DNA of 57,738 nucleotides from JBMOKT01 sp049323895 (GCA_049323895.1 JBMOKT010000030.1:1-57738), one strand, 5' to 3'. Counted from the first letter of the stretch, positions 33,329-42,235 are shown. Translations and numbers: made by a program. Notes: generated by a model from the sequence alone, not told the origin.

Positions 33329-35047
33329 CTATCTCATATAGCCTCCCTCCATGGGAGAAGCAGCCAACTTTTTATAGATTCTTAAGATCCCTGTTTCAGA
33401 CTCATCGGGTTTAGGCTGCCATTTCTTTTTTCTCTCCTGAAGAACACTCTCAATATCCAGAGGGTCTTGACGCACACTATTAATTCCTACAATATTTAGC
33501 CTGCGACCAGGAATATCTATTTCAATCAAATCCCCTTCCTCAACTAAGGCAATAGGTCCCCCCTCCTGGGCTTCGGGGGAAACATGACCTATAGCAGGTC
33601 CCCTGGTTGCACCAGAGAATCTCCCATCAGTTACTAAGGCAGTAGTTGAAATTAGTTGGGGATCTGCAGCAATTGCCTCAGTTGTGTAAAACATTTCCGG
33701 CATTCCACTCCCCTTAGGACCTGCGTATTTCACTACCAACACATCTCCCGGCTTGATTTTTTTGGAGATTACTGCATCCCGAGCTGATAATTCATCCTCA
33801 AACACTCTGGCCGGACCCACGTGGGTATGCATTTCCAGGCTGATTGCCGAATGCTTGACTACCGACCCCTCCGGTGCAATATTACCCTTGAGGATAGCAA
33901 TGGAACCTTGTTTGCGAATGGGGTTAGAAACAGGTTTAATAATATCTTCAGGCTTTAACTTATAATTGTTTAGGTAACCATTTACTTCTTTAATCCATTC
34001 GCCTTTTTCAATAGCCTCTAGATTTTCTCCTAAGGTTTTCCCCGTACAAGTCATGACATCCAGATTGAGAAACTCTTTTACCGCCAACATCACAGCCGGC
34101 ACCCCTCCCGCATACCATAAGTACTCGGTAGGATACTTACCTGCCGGTTTAACATCTACAATAAACGGCACCTTTTTGTTAACTTCATCAAAAAGCTCAG
34201 GTTTTAATTCAACTCCTGCTTCCCTAGCAATGGCAGGGAGATGGAGCAAGGCATTAGTTGAACCAGATACGGCTGCATGAATAACTACCCCATTGCAAAA
34301 TGCTTTTTCCGTTAATATATCTCTAGCTTTAATTCCTTGGTGGACTAATTTTACAATCTGCATTCCTGCATCTCGGGCTGATTCTTTTTTGCTTTTCAAT
34401 ACCGAAGGAGTCAACGCAGAACCGGGTAACGCCAATCCCAGAGCTTCTGCCATTACCTGCATTGTCCCGGCAGTACCTAAAAACTGGCATGCCCCAAATG
34501 TCGGACAAGAAGCAGCCTTAAAACGGCAGAATTGTTCTTCGTTTATCTCGCCCCGCTGGTGAAGAACACTATAGGTACCTATTTGTTCCAAGGTTAAACC
34601 ATTAGGACCTGCTATCATTACTCCTCCAGGAACATGCAGCACGGGGATATTTAATCTAGCTGCAGCAACTAAGTGGGCAGGGATAGCTTTGTCACAGGAA
34701 GATATTAAGACCAAGCCATCAACTGGATTTGCTTTTGTATGTACCTCAACCATGCCGGCAATAAGTTCCCTGGAGAGCAGGGAATAATTCATCCCTTCAT
34801 GACCCTGGGCAACACCATCACAGATATCAGTTACAGTGAATTTCCCTGGCTTGCCTTGTGCGTAAATGACACCTTTTTCAACTTCTGCAACCAACTCTCC
34901 TAAACCATAACTACCCGGATGGCTGGAGCCCTCCGTACTTTCAATCATAATCTGTACCCGGTCCAAATCATCATAATGCCAATCCATGCCCTGCCGCAGT
35001 GCATCTATTTCCGGACCAATCCTTCTTAACTCCTTTGACCTAGTCAT
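33329..35047 (-). CDS. IlvD/Edd-family sugar-acid dehydratase
   Basis: A 572-aa dehydratase with the family Fe-S cysteines: TDICDGVAQGHEGMNYSL (about residues 72-89), SSCDKAIPAHL (about 111-121) and SCPTFGACQFLGTAGTMQ (about 180-197). C-terminal GRFSGATRGPAIGHVSPEA (about 483-501). Dihydroxy-acid dehydratase, phosphogluconate dehydratase and sugar-acid dehydratases share this fold. The setting with kdgA and kdgK and no ilv genes favours a sugar-acid role (gluconate, galactonate or xylonate type) producing a 2-keto-3-deoxy acid. AAGGAGG precedes the ATG. The substrate cannot be read from sequence. Confidence 0.83.
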   Translation of the reverse strand: MTRSKELRRIGPEIDALRQGMDWHYDDLDRVQIMIESTEGSSHPGSYGLGELVAEVEKGVIYAQGKPGKFTVTDICDGVAQGHEGMNYSLLSRELIAGMVEVHTKANPVDGLVLISSCDKAIPAHLVAAARLNIPVLHVPGGVMIAGPNGLTLEQIGTYSVLHQRGEINEEQFCRFKAASCPTFGACQFLGTAGTMQVMAEALGLALPGSALTPSVLKSKKESARDAGMQIVKLVHQGIKARDILTEKAFCNGVVIHAAVSGSTNALLHLPAIAREAGVELKPELFDEVNKKVPFIVDVKPAGKYPTEYLWYAGGVPAVMLAVKEFLNLDVMTCTGKTLGENLEAIEKGEWIKEVNGYLNNYKLKPEDIIKPVSNPIRKQGSIAILKGNIAPEGSVVKHSAISLEMHTHVGPARVFEDELSARDAVISKKIKPGDVLVVKYAGPKGSGMPEMFYTTEAIAADPQLISTTALVTDGRFSGATRGPAIGHVSPEAQEGGPIALVEEGDLIEIDIPGRRLNIVGINSVRQDPLDIESVLQERKKKWQPKPDESETGILRIYKKLAASPMEGGYMR

Positions 35048-35071
35048 TTTTCATTTCCCTCCTTCTTTACT

Positions 35072-35833
35072 TTACCTTGCCAGCCATCCTCCATCTACAG
35101 CAAGTATATGCCCCTGCATATATGAACTGGCATCAGAAGCCAAAAATACTGCAGCACCTTTCATATCGTCGGGAGTGCCCCAACGCCCAGAGGGAATTCT
35201 CTCCAGAATGGCCGAATTTCTATTTTCGTCTGCCCTAAGAGGGGCAGTATTATCAGTAGCAATATACCCAGGTGCTATGGCGTTAATGTTTATATTATAC
35301 TTAGCCCACTCATTGCACATTGTTTTGGTCACCCCTGCCAAGGCACTCTTACTGGCAGTGTATGAAGGAACTAAAATCCCCCCCTGGAAGGATAACATGG
35401 AAGCAATATTAATTATTTTGCCTCCTGTGCCCTGTTTTACGTATTGTTTGGCAGCTGCCTGTGCTAGGAAAAAGGCTGAACGGAGATTTACATTCATTAC
35501 TTCATCCCAATTCTCCAAAGAAAACTCCAGCGTAGGCTGTCTACGTATAATACCGGCATTATTCACTAAAATATTTATTTTGTCATATCTTTCTAATGCC
35601 GTGTTAATAATCTTTTCAATAGATTCTATTTGTCCTAAGTCTGCTTTAATTCCAAGAAAACTGACACCGCATTCTTCAACGAGATTCCTTGTCTCCTCCA
35701 TATCCCGTGTAGCTGCTCCAACTATATCTGCACCTGCCTCAGCTAAGCCAAGGGCAATTCCCTGCCCTATCCCCCGGGATGCACCAGTAACAATAGCTAC
35801 CTTCCCTTTTAAGGAAAACATATCTAATATCAT
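35072..35833 (-). CDS. kduD: KduD-like 2-dehydro-3-deoxy-D-gluconate 5-dehydrogenase
   Basis: A 253-aa short-chain dehydrogenase. Cofactor motif TGASRGIGQGIA (about residues 17-28), NNAGIIRR (about 89-96), catalytic S-x(12)-YTASK (about 142 and 155), and a C-terminus ending GHILAVDGGWLAR that matches the E. coli KduD end. Length equals KduD. It reduces or oxidises the KDG precursor of the uronate route. Start ATG after AGGGGTG. A broken kduI remnant nearby supports the name. Confidence 0.83.
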   Translation of the reverse strand: MILDMFSLKGKVAIVTGASRGIGQGIALGLAEAGADIVGAATRDMEETRNLVEECGVSFLGIKADLGQIESIEKIINTALERYDKINILVNNAGIIRRQPTLEFSLENWDEVMNVNLRSAFFLAQAAAKQYVKQGTGGKIINIASMLSFQGGILVPSYTASKSALAGVTKTMCNEWAKYNININAIAPGYIATDNTAPLRADENRNSAILERIPSGRWGTPDDMKGAAVFLASDASSYMQGHILAVDGGWLAR

Positions 35834-35843
35834 TTTCTCACCC

Positions 35844-36860
35844 CTAAAATTCCAGTATCACCTTGCAAACTTCCTCCGGAAACTTTTCAATTGTGTAAAA
35901 TGCCTCCTGGACCTGGGAAAACATAAATTTATGAGTAATTAATTTCCGCCCGTCCACCTTGCCTTCTTCAAACCATTTTAATACTAAGGCAAATTTCTTT
36001 TCATTCATACGGGAACCTATTATCTCTAATTCCCGCTTAGTTATATCAACGGGCAAAATGTTTATTGGATCACTCATAAAGCCGATTACTCCTATTCTGC
36101 TGCCTGGTGGTGCTGTATTTATGAGACTATTTAATAGTGCACTGTTCCCTACTGCCTCTATGATTACCGTTGGACCAAAGTTATTCCAAATTTCCATTGC
36201 CTGGGAAACAATATCACCTTCGTTGGCATCAATAACACTTTTTGCGCCCATGTCGCGTGCCAAGTTAAGCTTTTGTTGGGTGATATCTGCAATCACTGCC
36301 TCCCCATTATAAACACCCTGGACTACTTGCATAAGGGCTAGTCCTATTGTTCCACCACCAACAATCAAGACTTTATCGGTGCTTTCAATTCTCAATCTTG
36401 CAGCAATTTGGGCGGCAACACTAAAGGGTTCAACTAAGACGGCAACCTCCCAGGGAACTTCTGAACTAAAGGGATATATACGGTCTTTATGTATAGCGAT
36501 ATATTCGGCAAATCCACCCTCAGTTTGCACACCCAGACATTTAACCTGATGGCAGATATTATCCCTGCCCCTCTTGCACATAGGGCATTGCCCACAACTG
36601 ACAACGGGATCAACTGCCACATGGTTACCAACTTTTACATTATCAACCCCGTCACCAATGCTAATTACCTCCCCCACCAGTTCATGCCCTGCTATCCTAG
36701 GGTAGGTTACCGCACCGTGCTTTCCATGAAAGATGTGCATATCGGTTCCGCAAATACCTGCCGCTTTGACTTTAATGAGCACCTCTTCCCTTCCCGCTCT
36801 AGGTTCGGGTACATCAGAGCATTCAATAACATGGGGCTGTTTGATTACCAGTGCTTTCAA
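35844..36860 (-). CDS. zinc-dependent sugar-acid dehydrogenase (RspB/L-galactonate-type)
   Basis: A 338-aa MDR/Zn dehydrogenase. Catalytic Zn: AGICGTDMHIF (about residues 33-43) and GHELVGEV (about 57-64). Structural Zn: CGQCPMCKRGRDNIC (about 90-104). Rossmann segment VLIVGGGTIGLALMQV (about 166-181). It strongly recalls E. coli RspB/YjjN (L-galactonate 5-dehydrogenase): VAVDPVVSCGQC, EGGFAEYI, ITKRELEIIGSRMNEKKF. The TTG at 36860 gives MKALVIKQPHVIE, which lines up with RspB, and has GAGG 8 bases upstream; the GTG at 36869 overlaps it. It would oxidise a hexonate for entry to the KDG route. Confidence 0.82.
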   Translation of the reverse strand: MKALVIKQPHVIECSDVPEPRAGREEVLIKVKAAGICGTDMHIFHGKHGAVTYPRIAGHELVGEVISIGDGVDNVKVGNHVAVDPVVSCGQCPMCKRGRDNICHQVKCLGVQTEGGFAEYIAIHKDRIYPFSSEVPWEVAVLVEPFSVAAQIAARLRIESTDKVLIVGGGTIGLALMQVVQGVYNGEAVIADITQQKLNLARDMGAKSVIDANEGDIVSQAMEIWNNFGPTVIIEAVGNSALLNSLINTAPPGSRIGVIGFMSDPINILPVDITKRELEIIGSRMNEKKFALVLKWFEEGKVDGRKLITHKFMFSQVQEAFYTIEKFPEEVCKVILEF

Positions 36861-36874
36861 TATATTCACCTCAA

Positions 36875-37035
36875 CTATTTTAGATTCCCTACAGGAACAT
36901 GGTCCATATCGCTAAAAGTCTGGTTTTCACCCAGCATACCCCAAATAAAGGTATAATTTTTTGTTCCCACACCGGAATGGATAGACCAACTTGGCGATAT
37001 ACTGCTTCTTCATCTCTAACTACTATTAAATATAC
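36875..37035 (-). pseudogene. kduI: kduI (5-keto-4-deoxyuronate isomerase) C-terminal remnant
   Basis: In one minus-strand frame the codons read SPSWSIHSGVGTKNY, TFIWGMLGENQTFSDMD and end HVPVGNLK with TAG at 36877-36875. This is the C-terminus of KduI (SPSWSIHSGVGT...FIWGM.GEN). Just upstream the reading frame is shifted: VVRDEEAV is in another frame and a single missing base (GTATATCG where GTAATATCG would be in frame) breaks the link. The rest of the gene is absent, being replaced by the SDR gene at 37042. A decayed KduI between kduD-type genes. Confidence 0.78.
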
Positions 37036-37041
37036 CTCCTC

Positions 37042-37806
37042 TTAATCCATATAGATTCCGCCATTAACCTCAATCATTTCACCAGTTATATAGCTCCCGT
37101 ATTTAGTAGCCAGTAGTACTGCAGCTCCGGCAACCTCATCGGGAGTACCTTCTCTTTTTAGTGGTATGCTGTCACCAAACTTTGCCCGCACTTCCGGCGA
37201 GGTATAAACATCGTGAAAACGGGTGGTGATAATTCCCGGAGCAATACAGTTCACTAAAATATCCGGCGCCAGTTCCTTGGCTAAGCCTTTTGTAAAGGCA
37301 TGGATAGCAGCTTTAGAGGCTGAATAGGCAGCAGCACCGGGACCGCCGCCGTTATGGGCTGCCAAGGAAGACATATTAATAATACGTCCTCCTTGCAGCC
37401 CTTTCATAAAAGCAATTGCGTGCTTGCAAACTAAGAAAGTAGATGTCATATTTACATCCATTATTTGCTTCCACAAAGATAACTCCATTTTTTCAATAGG
37501 GGAACGCTCTACCAAAGTGCCGGCATTGTTTACTAGAATATCAATCCTGCCGCCACCAAATTCCGCGGCCTTTTGCACAAGGTCTTTGACCTGCTCCTCA
37601 TCAGTTACATCTGCTTGGATTGAAACTGCTTTGCCACCTATTTTTTTTATTTCTTCAACAACCTGTTGGGCTGCATCCTTGCTTAAATTGTAATTAACAG
37701 CTACCTGGGCACCAAGCCTTGCAAATTCCATAGCAATTGCTTTACCGATACCGGTTCCCCCTCCAGTAACTAAAGCTGCTTTATTCTTCAAACTTACATT
37801 TTCCAT
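37042..37806 (-). CDS. short-chain dehydrogenase (FabG-like)
   Basis: A 254-aa SDR. Cofactor motif VTGGGTGIGKAIA (about residues 12-24), NNAGTLVERSP (about 89-99), catalytic S-x(12)-YSASK (about 142 and 155), and the usual C-terminal VNGGIYMD end. Specific substrate unknown; it may act on a sugar acid in the same route. The ATG at 37806 is preferred (AAGGAG 9 bases upstream) over a TTG at 37815. It is directly followed by the kduI remnant. Confidence 0.82.
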   Translation of the reverse strand: MENVSLKNKAALVTGGGTGIGKAIAMEFARLGAQVAVNYNLSKDAAQQVVEEIKKIGGKAVSIQADVTDEEQVKDLVQKAAEFGGGRIDILVNNAGTLVERSPIEKMELSLWKQIMDVNMTSTFLVCKHAIAFMKGLQGGRIINMSSLAAHNGGGPGAAAYSASKAAIHAFTKGLAKELAPDILVNCIAPGIITTRFHDVYTSPEVRAKFGDSIPLKREGTPDEVAGAAVLLATKYGSYITGEMIEVNGGIYMD

Positions 37807-37822
37807 ATTTCTCAACTCCTTT

Positions 37823-39334
37823 TTATGCTCCTATTCCCAAATTTCTCGCTGCCATCTTTTTTTCATAGCGCAGCTGCCTGATTAAGGACGTGATTAGGGA
37901 AAGAACTGCAAGAATAATTAAAATAATGCTTATGGGTCTCGTAAACAAAACTGAGTAGTCACCACCAGAAACAATTAACGCCCTGCGCAGGTTGCTCTCT
38001 GCCATAGGTCCTAGAATAAGGGCTAACAATATAGGTGATGCTGGGAACTCATATCTTTGCATGAAGTATCCTATAACTCCAAAGATTAAAGCCAGCCAAA
38101 CATCAAATAAGCTGTTACGCATTGAATAAGAACCTACGATGGAAAGCAAAAAGATTATGGGCAGAAGAACGTTTCTATTTACAGAAATAATCCGGGCAAA
38201 GAACTTGATGCCCAGCAGCCCTACAATGAACATTACTACATTGGCCATCATCATTCCCGCAAAAATACTGTAAACTACATCCATATGATCCCGATAGAGA
38301 AGTGGCCCCGGTCTTAAGCCTTGAATGACAAATGCTCCCAGCAAAACTGCTGTAACTGCATCCCCAGGAACCCCTAAGGATAACATGGGAATCATGGCCC
38401 CGCCTGTACATGCATTATTAGCCGACTCCGCAGCAGCTACTCCCTCAATTTCCCCTTCACCAAATTTTTCAGGTTCCTTTGATGACCGTTTTGCTTCACT
38501 GTATCCAACAAAAGCTGCAATATCACTTCCAGCCCCGGGTATAGAGCCGATAAAGGTTCCCATAACAGCTGATTTAAGGATGGTCTTCCATGATTTCTTT
38601 ATATCGTCAAACCTTGGCAGCAGCTGGTTAATCTTGCTTTCTACTTTGCCCTGGGTAATTATATTTTCTACCCCTTTAAATATTTCAGAAAAAGCAAAAA
38701 GACCTATTAATGTCGGAATAAAGGATGGCCCCTCAAAAAGATTCATGGTTCCAAAAGTAAATCTTGGATAACCCGATACAGGGTCAATACCGATGGTTGC
38801 TATCAAAAGTCCAAACAAACCGGCAATTACCCCCTTAATAACCGACCGCCCTGAGACTGATATGATTATGCTAAGACCAAATACCGCTAAGGCAAAGTAT
38901 TCCGGTGCGCCAAACTTAAGAGCAAATTTAGATATTTGGGGGGAAAGTATTGTCATGATTAAAGCGCCGGTAAAACCGCCAATAAAGGAGGAAAAGACCG
39001 ACATGCTTAGTGCCCTCCCTGCTTCACCCCGCTGGGCCAGGGGGTAGCCATCCAGCAGGGTTGCGGCAGCAGCGGGAGTGCCAGGAGTTCTAATCAATAT
39101 TGCTGAAATAGAGCCTCCATAGATAGCACCGCAAAAAATCCCCAAAAGCATGGCCATGCCTTGGTTTATGGGGAGGTTGAAGGTAAAAGGCACTAATAAT
39201 GCGACACCCATAGTAGCAGTTAATCCAGGCAGGGATCCAACCAGTATCCCCCCTGTTACCCCCAGGAAGACCAGGAGCAAGCATTTGGGTGTCAAAATGC
39301 TTGCAAAGCCTTGAATCAGCAGATCAAATTCCAT
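37823..39334 (-). CDS. tctA: tripartite tricarboxylate transporter permease TctA-like
   Basis: A 503-aa membrane protein with about eleven hydrophobic segments and the TctA signatures GGILVGSLPGLTATMGVALL (about residues 26-45) and GSIPGAGSDIAAFVGY (about 259-274). It is the large channel of TTT uptake systems. The ATG at 39334 is chosen: GAGG is 8 bases away, while the GTG at 39343 overlaps it. Downstream of tctB with a 28-base gap. Confidence 0.86.
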   Translation of the reverse strand: MEFDLLIQGFASILTPKCLLLVFLGVTGGILVGSLPGLTATMGVALLVPFTFNLPINQGMAMLLGIFCGAIYGGSISAILIRTPGTPAAAATLLDGYPLAQRGEAGRALSMSVFSSFIGGFTGALIMTILSPQISKFALKFGAPEYFALAVFGLSIIISVSGRSVIKGVIAGLFGLLIATIGIDPVSGYPRFTFGTMNLFEGPSFIPTLIGLFAFSEIFKGVENIITQGKVESKINQLLPRFDDIKKSWKTILKSAVMGTFIGSIPGAGSDIAAFVGYSEAKRSSKEPEKFGEGEIEGVAAAESANNACTGGAMIPMLSLGVPGDAVTAVLLGAFVIQGLRPGPLLYRDHMDVVYSIFAGMMMANVVMFIVGLLGIKFFARIISVNRNVLLPIIFLLSIVGSYSMRNSLFDVWLALIFGVIGYFMQRYEFPASPILLALILGPMAESNLRRALIVSGGDYSVLFTRPISIILIILAVLSLITSLIRQLRYEKKMAARNLGIGA

Positions 39335-39362
39335 ATTATTCACCTCAATGCCACAAAATTAA

Positions 39363-39818
39363 CTAGCCCAGAAAACCCAGAGGCAATGTTATATGTAAAA
39401 ATACACGAAAAACTGCAAAAACTATAAAAGTAACTGACAAGGAAATAAGAAACATCCTGCCATAGCTTCTCAATTTTAATAAATACATTAAAAAGACCAA
39501 ATAAATTGTACTACCTATGATAAATCCCAAAAAATCTAAAGTAAAAATATAAACTATTGTTGCTAGCAAGGCTATGCCTGCCCTTTGTATTCCCGGGTCT
39601 TTAATATCAAATTTTTCTTTTGATTCCATCGATTTGCCCATTAACGCTTTGACCAAAAGGACTATACTCATAAAAAACAACGCCCAGGCTAATAATCTAG
39701 GAAAAAAACTGGGGCCCAGCAACAATACATTATCTTCAGGGAATTTGCCTGATGCCCAAAAAACATAACCACAAAGGGAAACACCTATAAGACTGGCAAT
39801 TATATCAGCCCTTTTCAA
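39363..39818 (-). CDS. tctB: tripartite tricarboxylate transporter TctB-like small permease
   Basis: A 151-aa protein with four hydrophobic segments (about residues 8-24, 38-60, 78-98 and 105-145) and the LGPSFFPRLLAWALF segment typical of TctB. Start TTG at 39818 with AAAGGA 9 bases upstream. It separates tctC and tctA in the operon. Confidence 0.84.
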   Translation of the reverse strand: MKRADIIASLIGVSLCGYVFWASGKFPEDNVLLLGPSFFPRLLAWALFFMSIVLLVKALMGKSMESKEKFDIKDPGIQRAGIALLATIVYIFTLDFLGFIIGSTIYLVFLMYLLKLRSYGRMFLISLSVTFIVFAVFRVFLHITLPLGFLG

Positions 39819-39978
39819 GTGGTATCATCCTTTCTTATGTGATGATTAATAGTCAATTTTCAATAGTCCTCATAAAATACTTATTCACTATTTAACTAAT
39901 GAAAATAACATGCAAGGTTCTTGTTTTTAATCCGTGTTTATCCGCGACTGGTTAGAGTTACCTTATGTTTTTAGTAAA

Positions 39979-40008
39979 GCAAATACCGAGGAACGCCTCG
40001 GTATTTGC
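39979..40008. terminator. stem-loop after tctC
   Basis: A 13-bp perfect stem GCAAATACCGAGG / CCTCGGTATTTGC with loop AACG, in the long tctC-tctB gap (about 210 bases). It probably sets a higher level of tctC message than of tctBA, as with other binding-protein genes. Confidence 0.7.
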
Positions 40009-40029
40009 ATGTTAAGTTATATACTAAAT

Positions 40030-41031
40030 TTATTTAGCTAATCCTAAATTTTTCATAACGGCTGCTACATCTTTTGAGTTTTGATCTAAGAAAGCTTTGA
40101 AATCAGCTGCATTGGCATATGCCAGACCCAAACCAGCTTTCTTGGCAAAGGACTGGAATTCTTCAGTATCATAACCTTTTTTAAAGGAATCGGCTAAAAT
40201 GGTTTTTACTTCTTCAGGAGTCCCTTTAGGAACTGCTAAACCTCTCCAGGTACCAAAGGTAATATCATAACCTAACTCCTTAAAAGTTGGCACATCCGGG
40301 AAGGTTGGTACCCTTTCCCCACTCATGACTGCCAACAATTTTAAATCTCCGGCCTGGACCTGACCTTGTACTTCGGCGGGGCTTACGGACACAGCCTGAA
40401 TATGTCCTCCTACTAGAGCTGTAATTGCAGGCGCAGCTCCATCATAAGGTACATACTTAACATCAATCCCTGTTTTATCGGCCAGCAAACCTGCAGCTAT
40501 ATGCCATACAGAACCAGGACCTGAGTTGCCAATGCTTATCTCACCAGGATGTTCTTTAGCGTAGGCAATAAATTCTTCAACAGTATTATATGGAGCATCT
40601 TTTTTAACAGTTAGGGCGGCTGGATCCATATTGATTCTCATTAACAAGTCAAAATCATTATATGTAAAAGGAACTAATCCTTGTGGCGGCAGAGAAACTA
40701 ATTCAAAAGTAATCATGGTAACGGTGTATCCGTCATTTTTAGCATTTAAACCTGCACCGTGTCCAACAGCACCACCACCACCGGTGGTATTATTTACAGT
40801 GATTGTTTTGCCAAGGAATTGCTCAGTTGCCTTACTTAATCCTCTTAAAACTGCATCTGTACCGCCGCCGGCAGACCAAGGGCAAATGGCTGTAATACCC
40901 TTAGTAGGGAATTCAACCTTTTTTTCTTCCGGCTTGGGCTCTTCTTTTTTTACTTCCTGCTTTTGACCGCAACTGGCTAATGTGAAAACTAACAAACAAA
41001 TTAACAAAATTGCAACAAATTTTCTCTTCAT
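40030..41031 (-). CDS. tctC: tripartite tricarboxylate transporter substrate-binding protein TctC-like
   Basis: A 333-aa lipoprotein: signal peptide with lipobox LASC (about residue 21), then the Bug/TctC fold: ITAICPWSAGGGTDAVLRGL (about residues 47-66), NTTGGGGAVGHG and PYDGAAPAITALVGGHI. It captures carboxylates. Its upstream region has the shared TGAAA-N5-TTTCA dyad. It is the first gene of the tctC-B-A-SDR-ADH-kduD-dehydratase-kdgA-kdgK series. Confidence 0.86.
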   Translation of the reverse strand: MKRKFVAILLICLLVFTLASCGQKQEVKKEEPKPEEKKVEFPTKGITAICPWSAGGGTDAVLRGLSKATEQFLGKTITVNNTTGGGGAVGHGAGLNAKNDGYTVTMITFELVSLPPQGLVPFTYNDFDLLMRINMDPAALTVKKDAPYNTVEEFIAYAKEHPGEISIGNSGPGSVWHIAAGLLADKTGIDVKYVPYDGAAPAITALVGGHIQAVSVSPAEVQGQVQAGDLKLLAVMSGERVPTFPDVPTFKELGYDITFGTWRGLAVPKGTPEEVKTILADSFKKGYDTEEFQSFAKKAGLGLAYANAADFKAFLDQNSKDVAAVMKNLGLAK

Positions 41032-41272
41032 AACATTCTCCCCCTTAATAAATATTACTAAAAACTTTCCTATGGTTTTTCTTCCTACAGACCCCCTTTA
41101 ACCAAATATTACTAAAGTTAGAATTCGACAAATTTCGTATTGTGAAATAACATTTCATTTTATTGTAAATATTCTATAAAAAAGAAAATTTTCCTTTTTA
41201 TTTTTTTACTTTTTTGAAAATTTAATTTACCACTCCATTGGCAAGTACTTACCCCTACCAAATGGCTTAGTT
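41032..41272. other. tctC promoter region
   Basis: AT-rich leader containing the operator at 41132-41157. Downstream of the second IclR gene. No clear -35/-10 pair with good spacing was picked with confidence, and no ORF was seen. Confidence 0.4.
41132..41157. promoter_or_regulatory. putative IclR/KdgR-like operator (tctC)
   Basis: Perfect dyad TGAAATAACATTTCA at 41143-41157 and the partly overlapping ATTTC-N7-GAAAT from 41132. Shares TATTGTGAAATA with the dctP site. It is about 100-125 bases upstream of the tctC ATG. Confidence 0.55.
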
Positions 41273-41358
41273 TTCAGAATACTGACCTTGCGCCAAGTCT
41301 TTGGCGACTACGGAAGCCGATGTTACACTGATACTTATTACCTTGTTTCTTAAAGTAC
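41273..41358 (+). repeat. dispersed structured repeat family 1, copy B
   Basis: The most diverged copy: CCTTGCGCCAAGTCTTTGG, then CGACTACGGAAGCCGATGTT and ATACTTATTACCTTG are kept; the last hairpin is altered. It sits between tctC and the second IclR gene. Confidence 0.7.
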
Positions 41359-41385
41359 AAAAAAAAACGCCTTGCAGCGCCTATG

Positions 41386-42174
41386 TTAATCACGGAATCC
41401 TAACTCATATGAAATTTCCTGGGCAGTTTTTATGACAAGATCCCTATATTCATGCCGAAGCTGTTCAGGGGTAATATTTGTTGAAACTCCTGAAATGCTT
41501 ATAGATGCAGCTACCCTCCTGGTATAATCAAAAATGGGTGCTGCAACACATCTTACACTTACTTCATTTTCCTCATCATCCACAGCGTATCCTTGTTGTC
41601 GAACCTTTTGTACATCCGATAAAAAAGCATCTATATCTACAAGCGTATGCCCTGTCAATGGGGGCATTCCTTTTCTTTTGAGAATAACTCTTATTTTCTC
41701 ATCATCAAAACCAGAAAGAAGGCATTTGCCATTGGCAGTAGAATGTACATAGTTTCGTGTGCCAACACCTGCGGTTAAGGTGACATTGCGCAGGCTTTCC
41801 ATTTTTTCAATATAAATCAGGGTACTGTCCTTTTCGTCGAATTTTGCCAGATATATTGTCTCTTTAGTAGTTTCATTTAGTTGTTCCATAAACGGTCTGG
41901 CTAAGTTTCGAATTTCTATATTTTTTTGTACCAAAGAACCCAATTCTAACAGCTTAAGACCTAATGAATAATTGCCATCAGTACTTTCAGTTACATAGTT
42001 CCAGGCTACCAGGTTCTGTATTAAACGATAAGCGGTACTAACAGGCAGCTGAATAGCCTTACTAATCTCAGTTAAACTCTTCCCAGCCCCTTTTCCTTTG
42101 CTAATACAATCTAAAATTTCAAAAGTCCTATTTACAGATTGCACAAAAAATTTATCATCATTATTCTTTTTCAA
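41386..42174 (-). CDS. IclR-family transcriptional regulator (tct side)
   Basis: A 262-aa IclR regulator with an N-terminal winged helix (about residues 12-75, KSLTEISKAIQLPVSTAYRLIQNL) and a C-terminal effector domain (VTLTAGVGTRNYVHSTANGKCLL; VRCVAAPIFDYTRRVAASISISG). It is similar in layout to the IclR at 27552-28325. TTG at 42174 has AGAAGG 8 bases upstream and gives MKKNNDDKFFV; the GTG at 42183 overlaps it. It is a good candidate for the regulator of the shared dyad, and has its own dyad-like sequence in its promoter. Confidence 0.84.
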   Translation of the reverse strand: MKKNNDDKFFVQSVNRTFEILDCISKGKGAGKSLTEISKAIQLPVSTAYRLIQNLVAWNYVTESTDGNYSLGLKLLELGSLVQKNIEIRNLARPFMEQLNETTKETIYLAKFDEKDSTLIYIEKMESLRNVTLTAGVGTRNYVHSTANGKCLLSGFDDEKIRVILKRKGMPPLTGHTLVDIDAFLSDVQKVRQQGYAVDDEENEVSVRCVAAPIFDYTRRVAASISISGVSTNITPEQLRHEYRDLVIKTAQEISYELGFRD

Positions 42175-42205
42175 TGTATGCACCTTCTTATTACAAGTTG
42201 TTTTT

Positions 42206-42235
42206 ATAATATAAAAATTGTTTTCAAAATGTCAA
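42206..42235 (-). promoter_or_regulatory. promoter of the tct-side IclR gene with operator-like spacer
   Basis: On the minus strand TTGACA at 42235-42230 and TATTAT at 42211-42206. The spacer contains TGAAAACAATTTTTA (42226-42212), close to the TGAAA-N5-TTTYA dyad. Autoregulation is therefore plausible. Confidence 0.5.

Noticed and set aside
33329..35047. IlvD/Edd-family protein as dihydroxy-acid dehydratase of branched-chain amino acid synthesis
   Set aside because: Family motifs alone cannot exclude it, but it lies between KDPG aldolase and KduD with no ilvBN, ilvC or leu genes near. A sugar-acid role is favoured.
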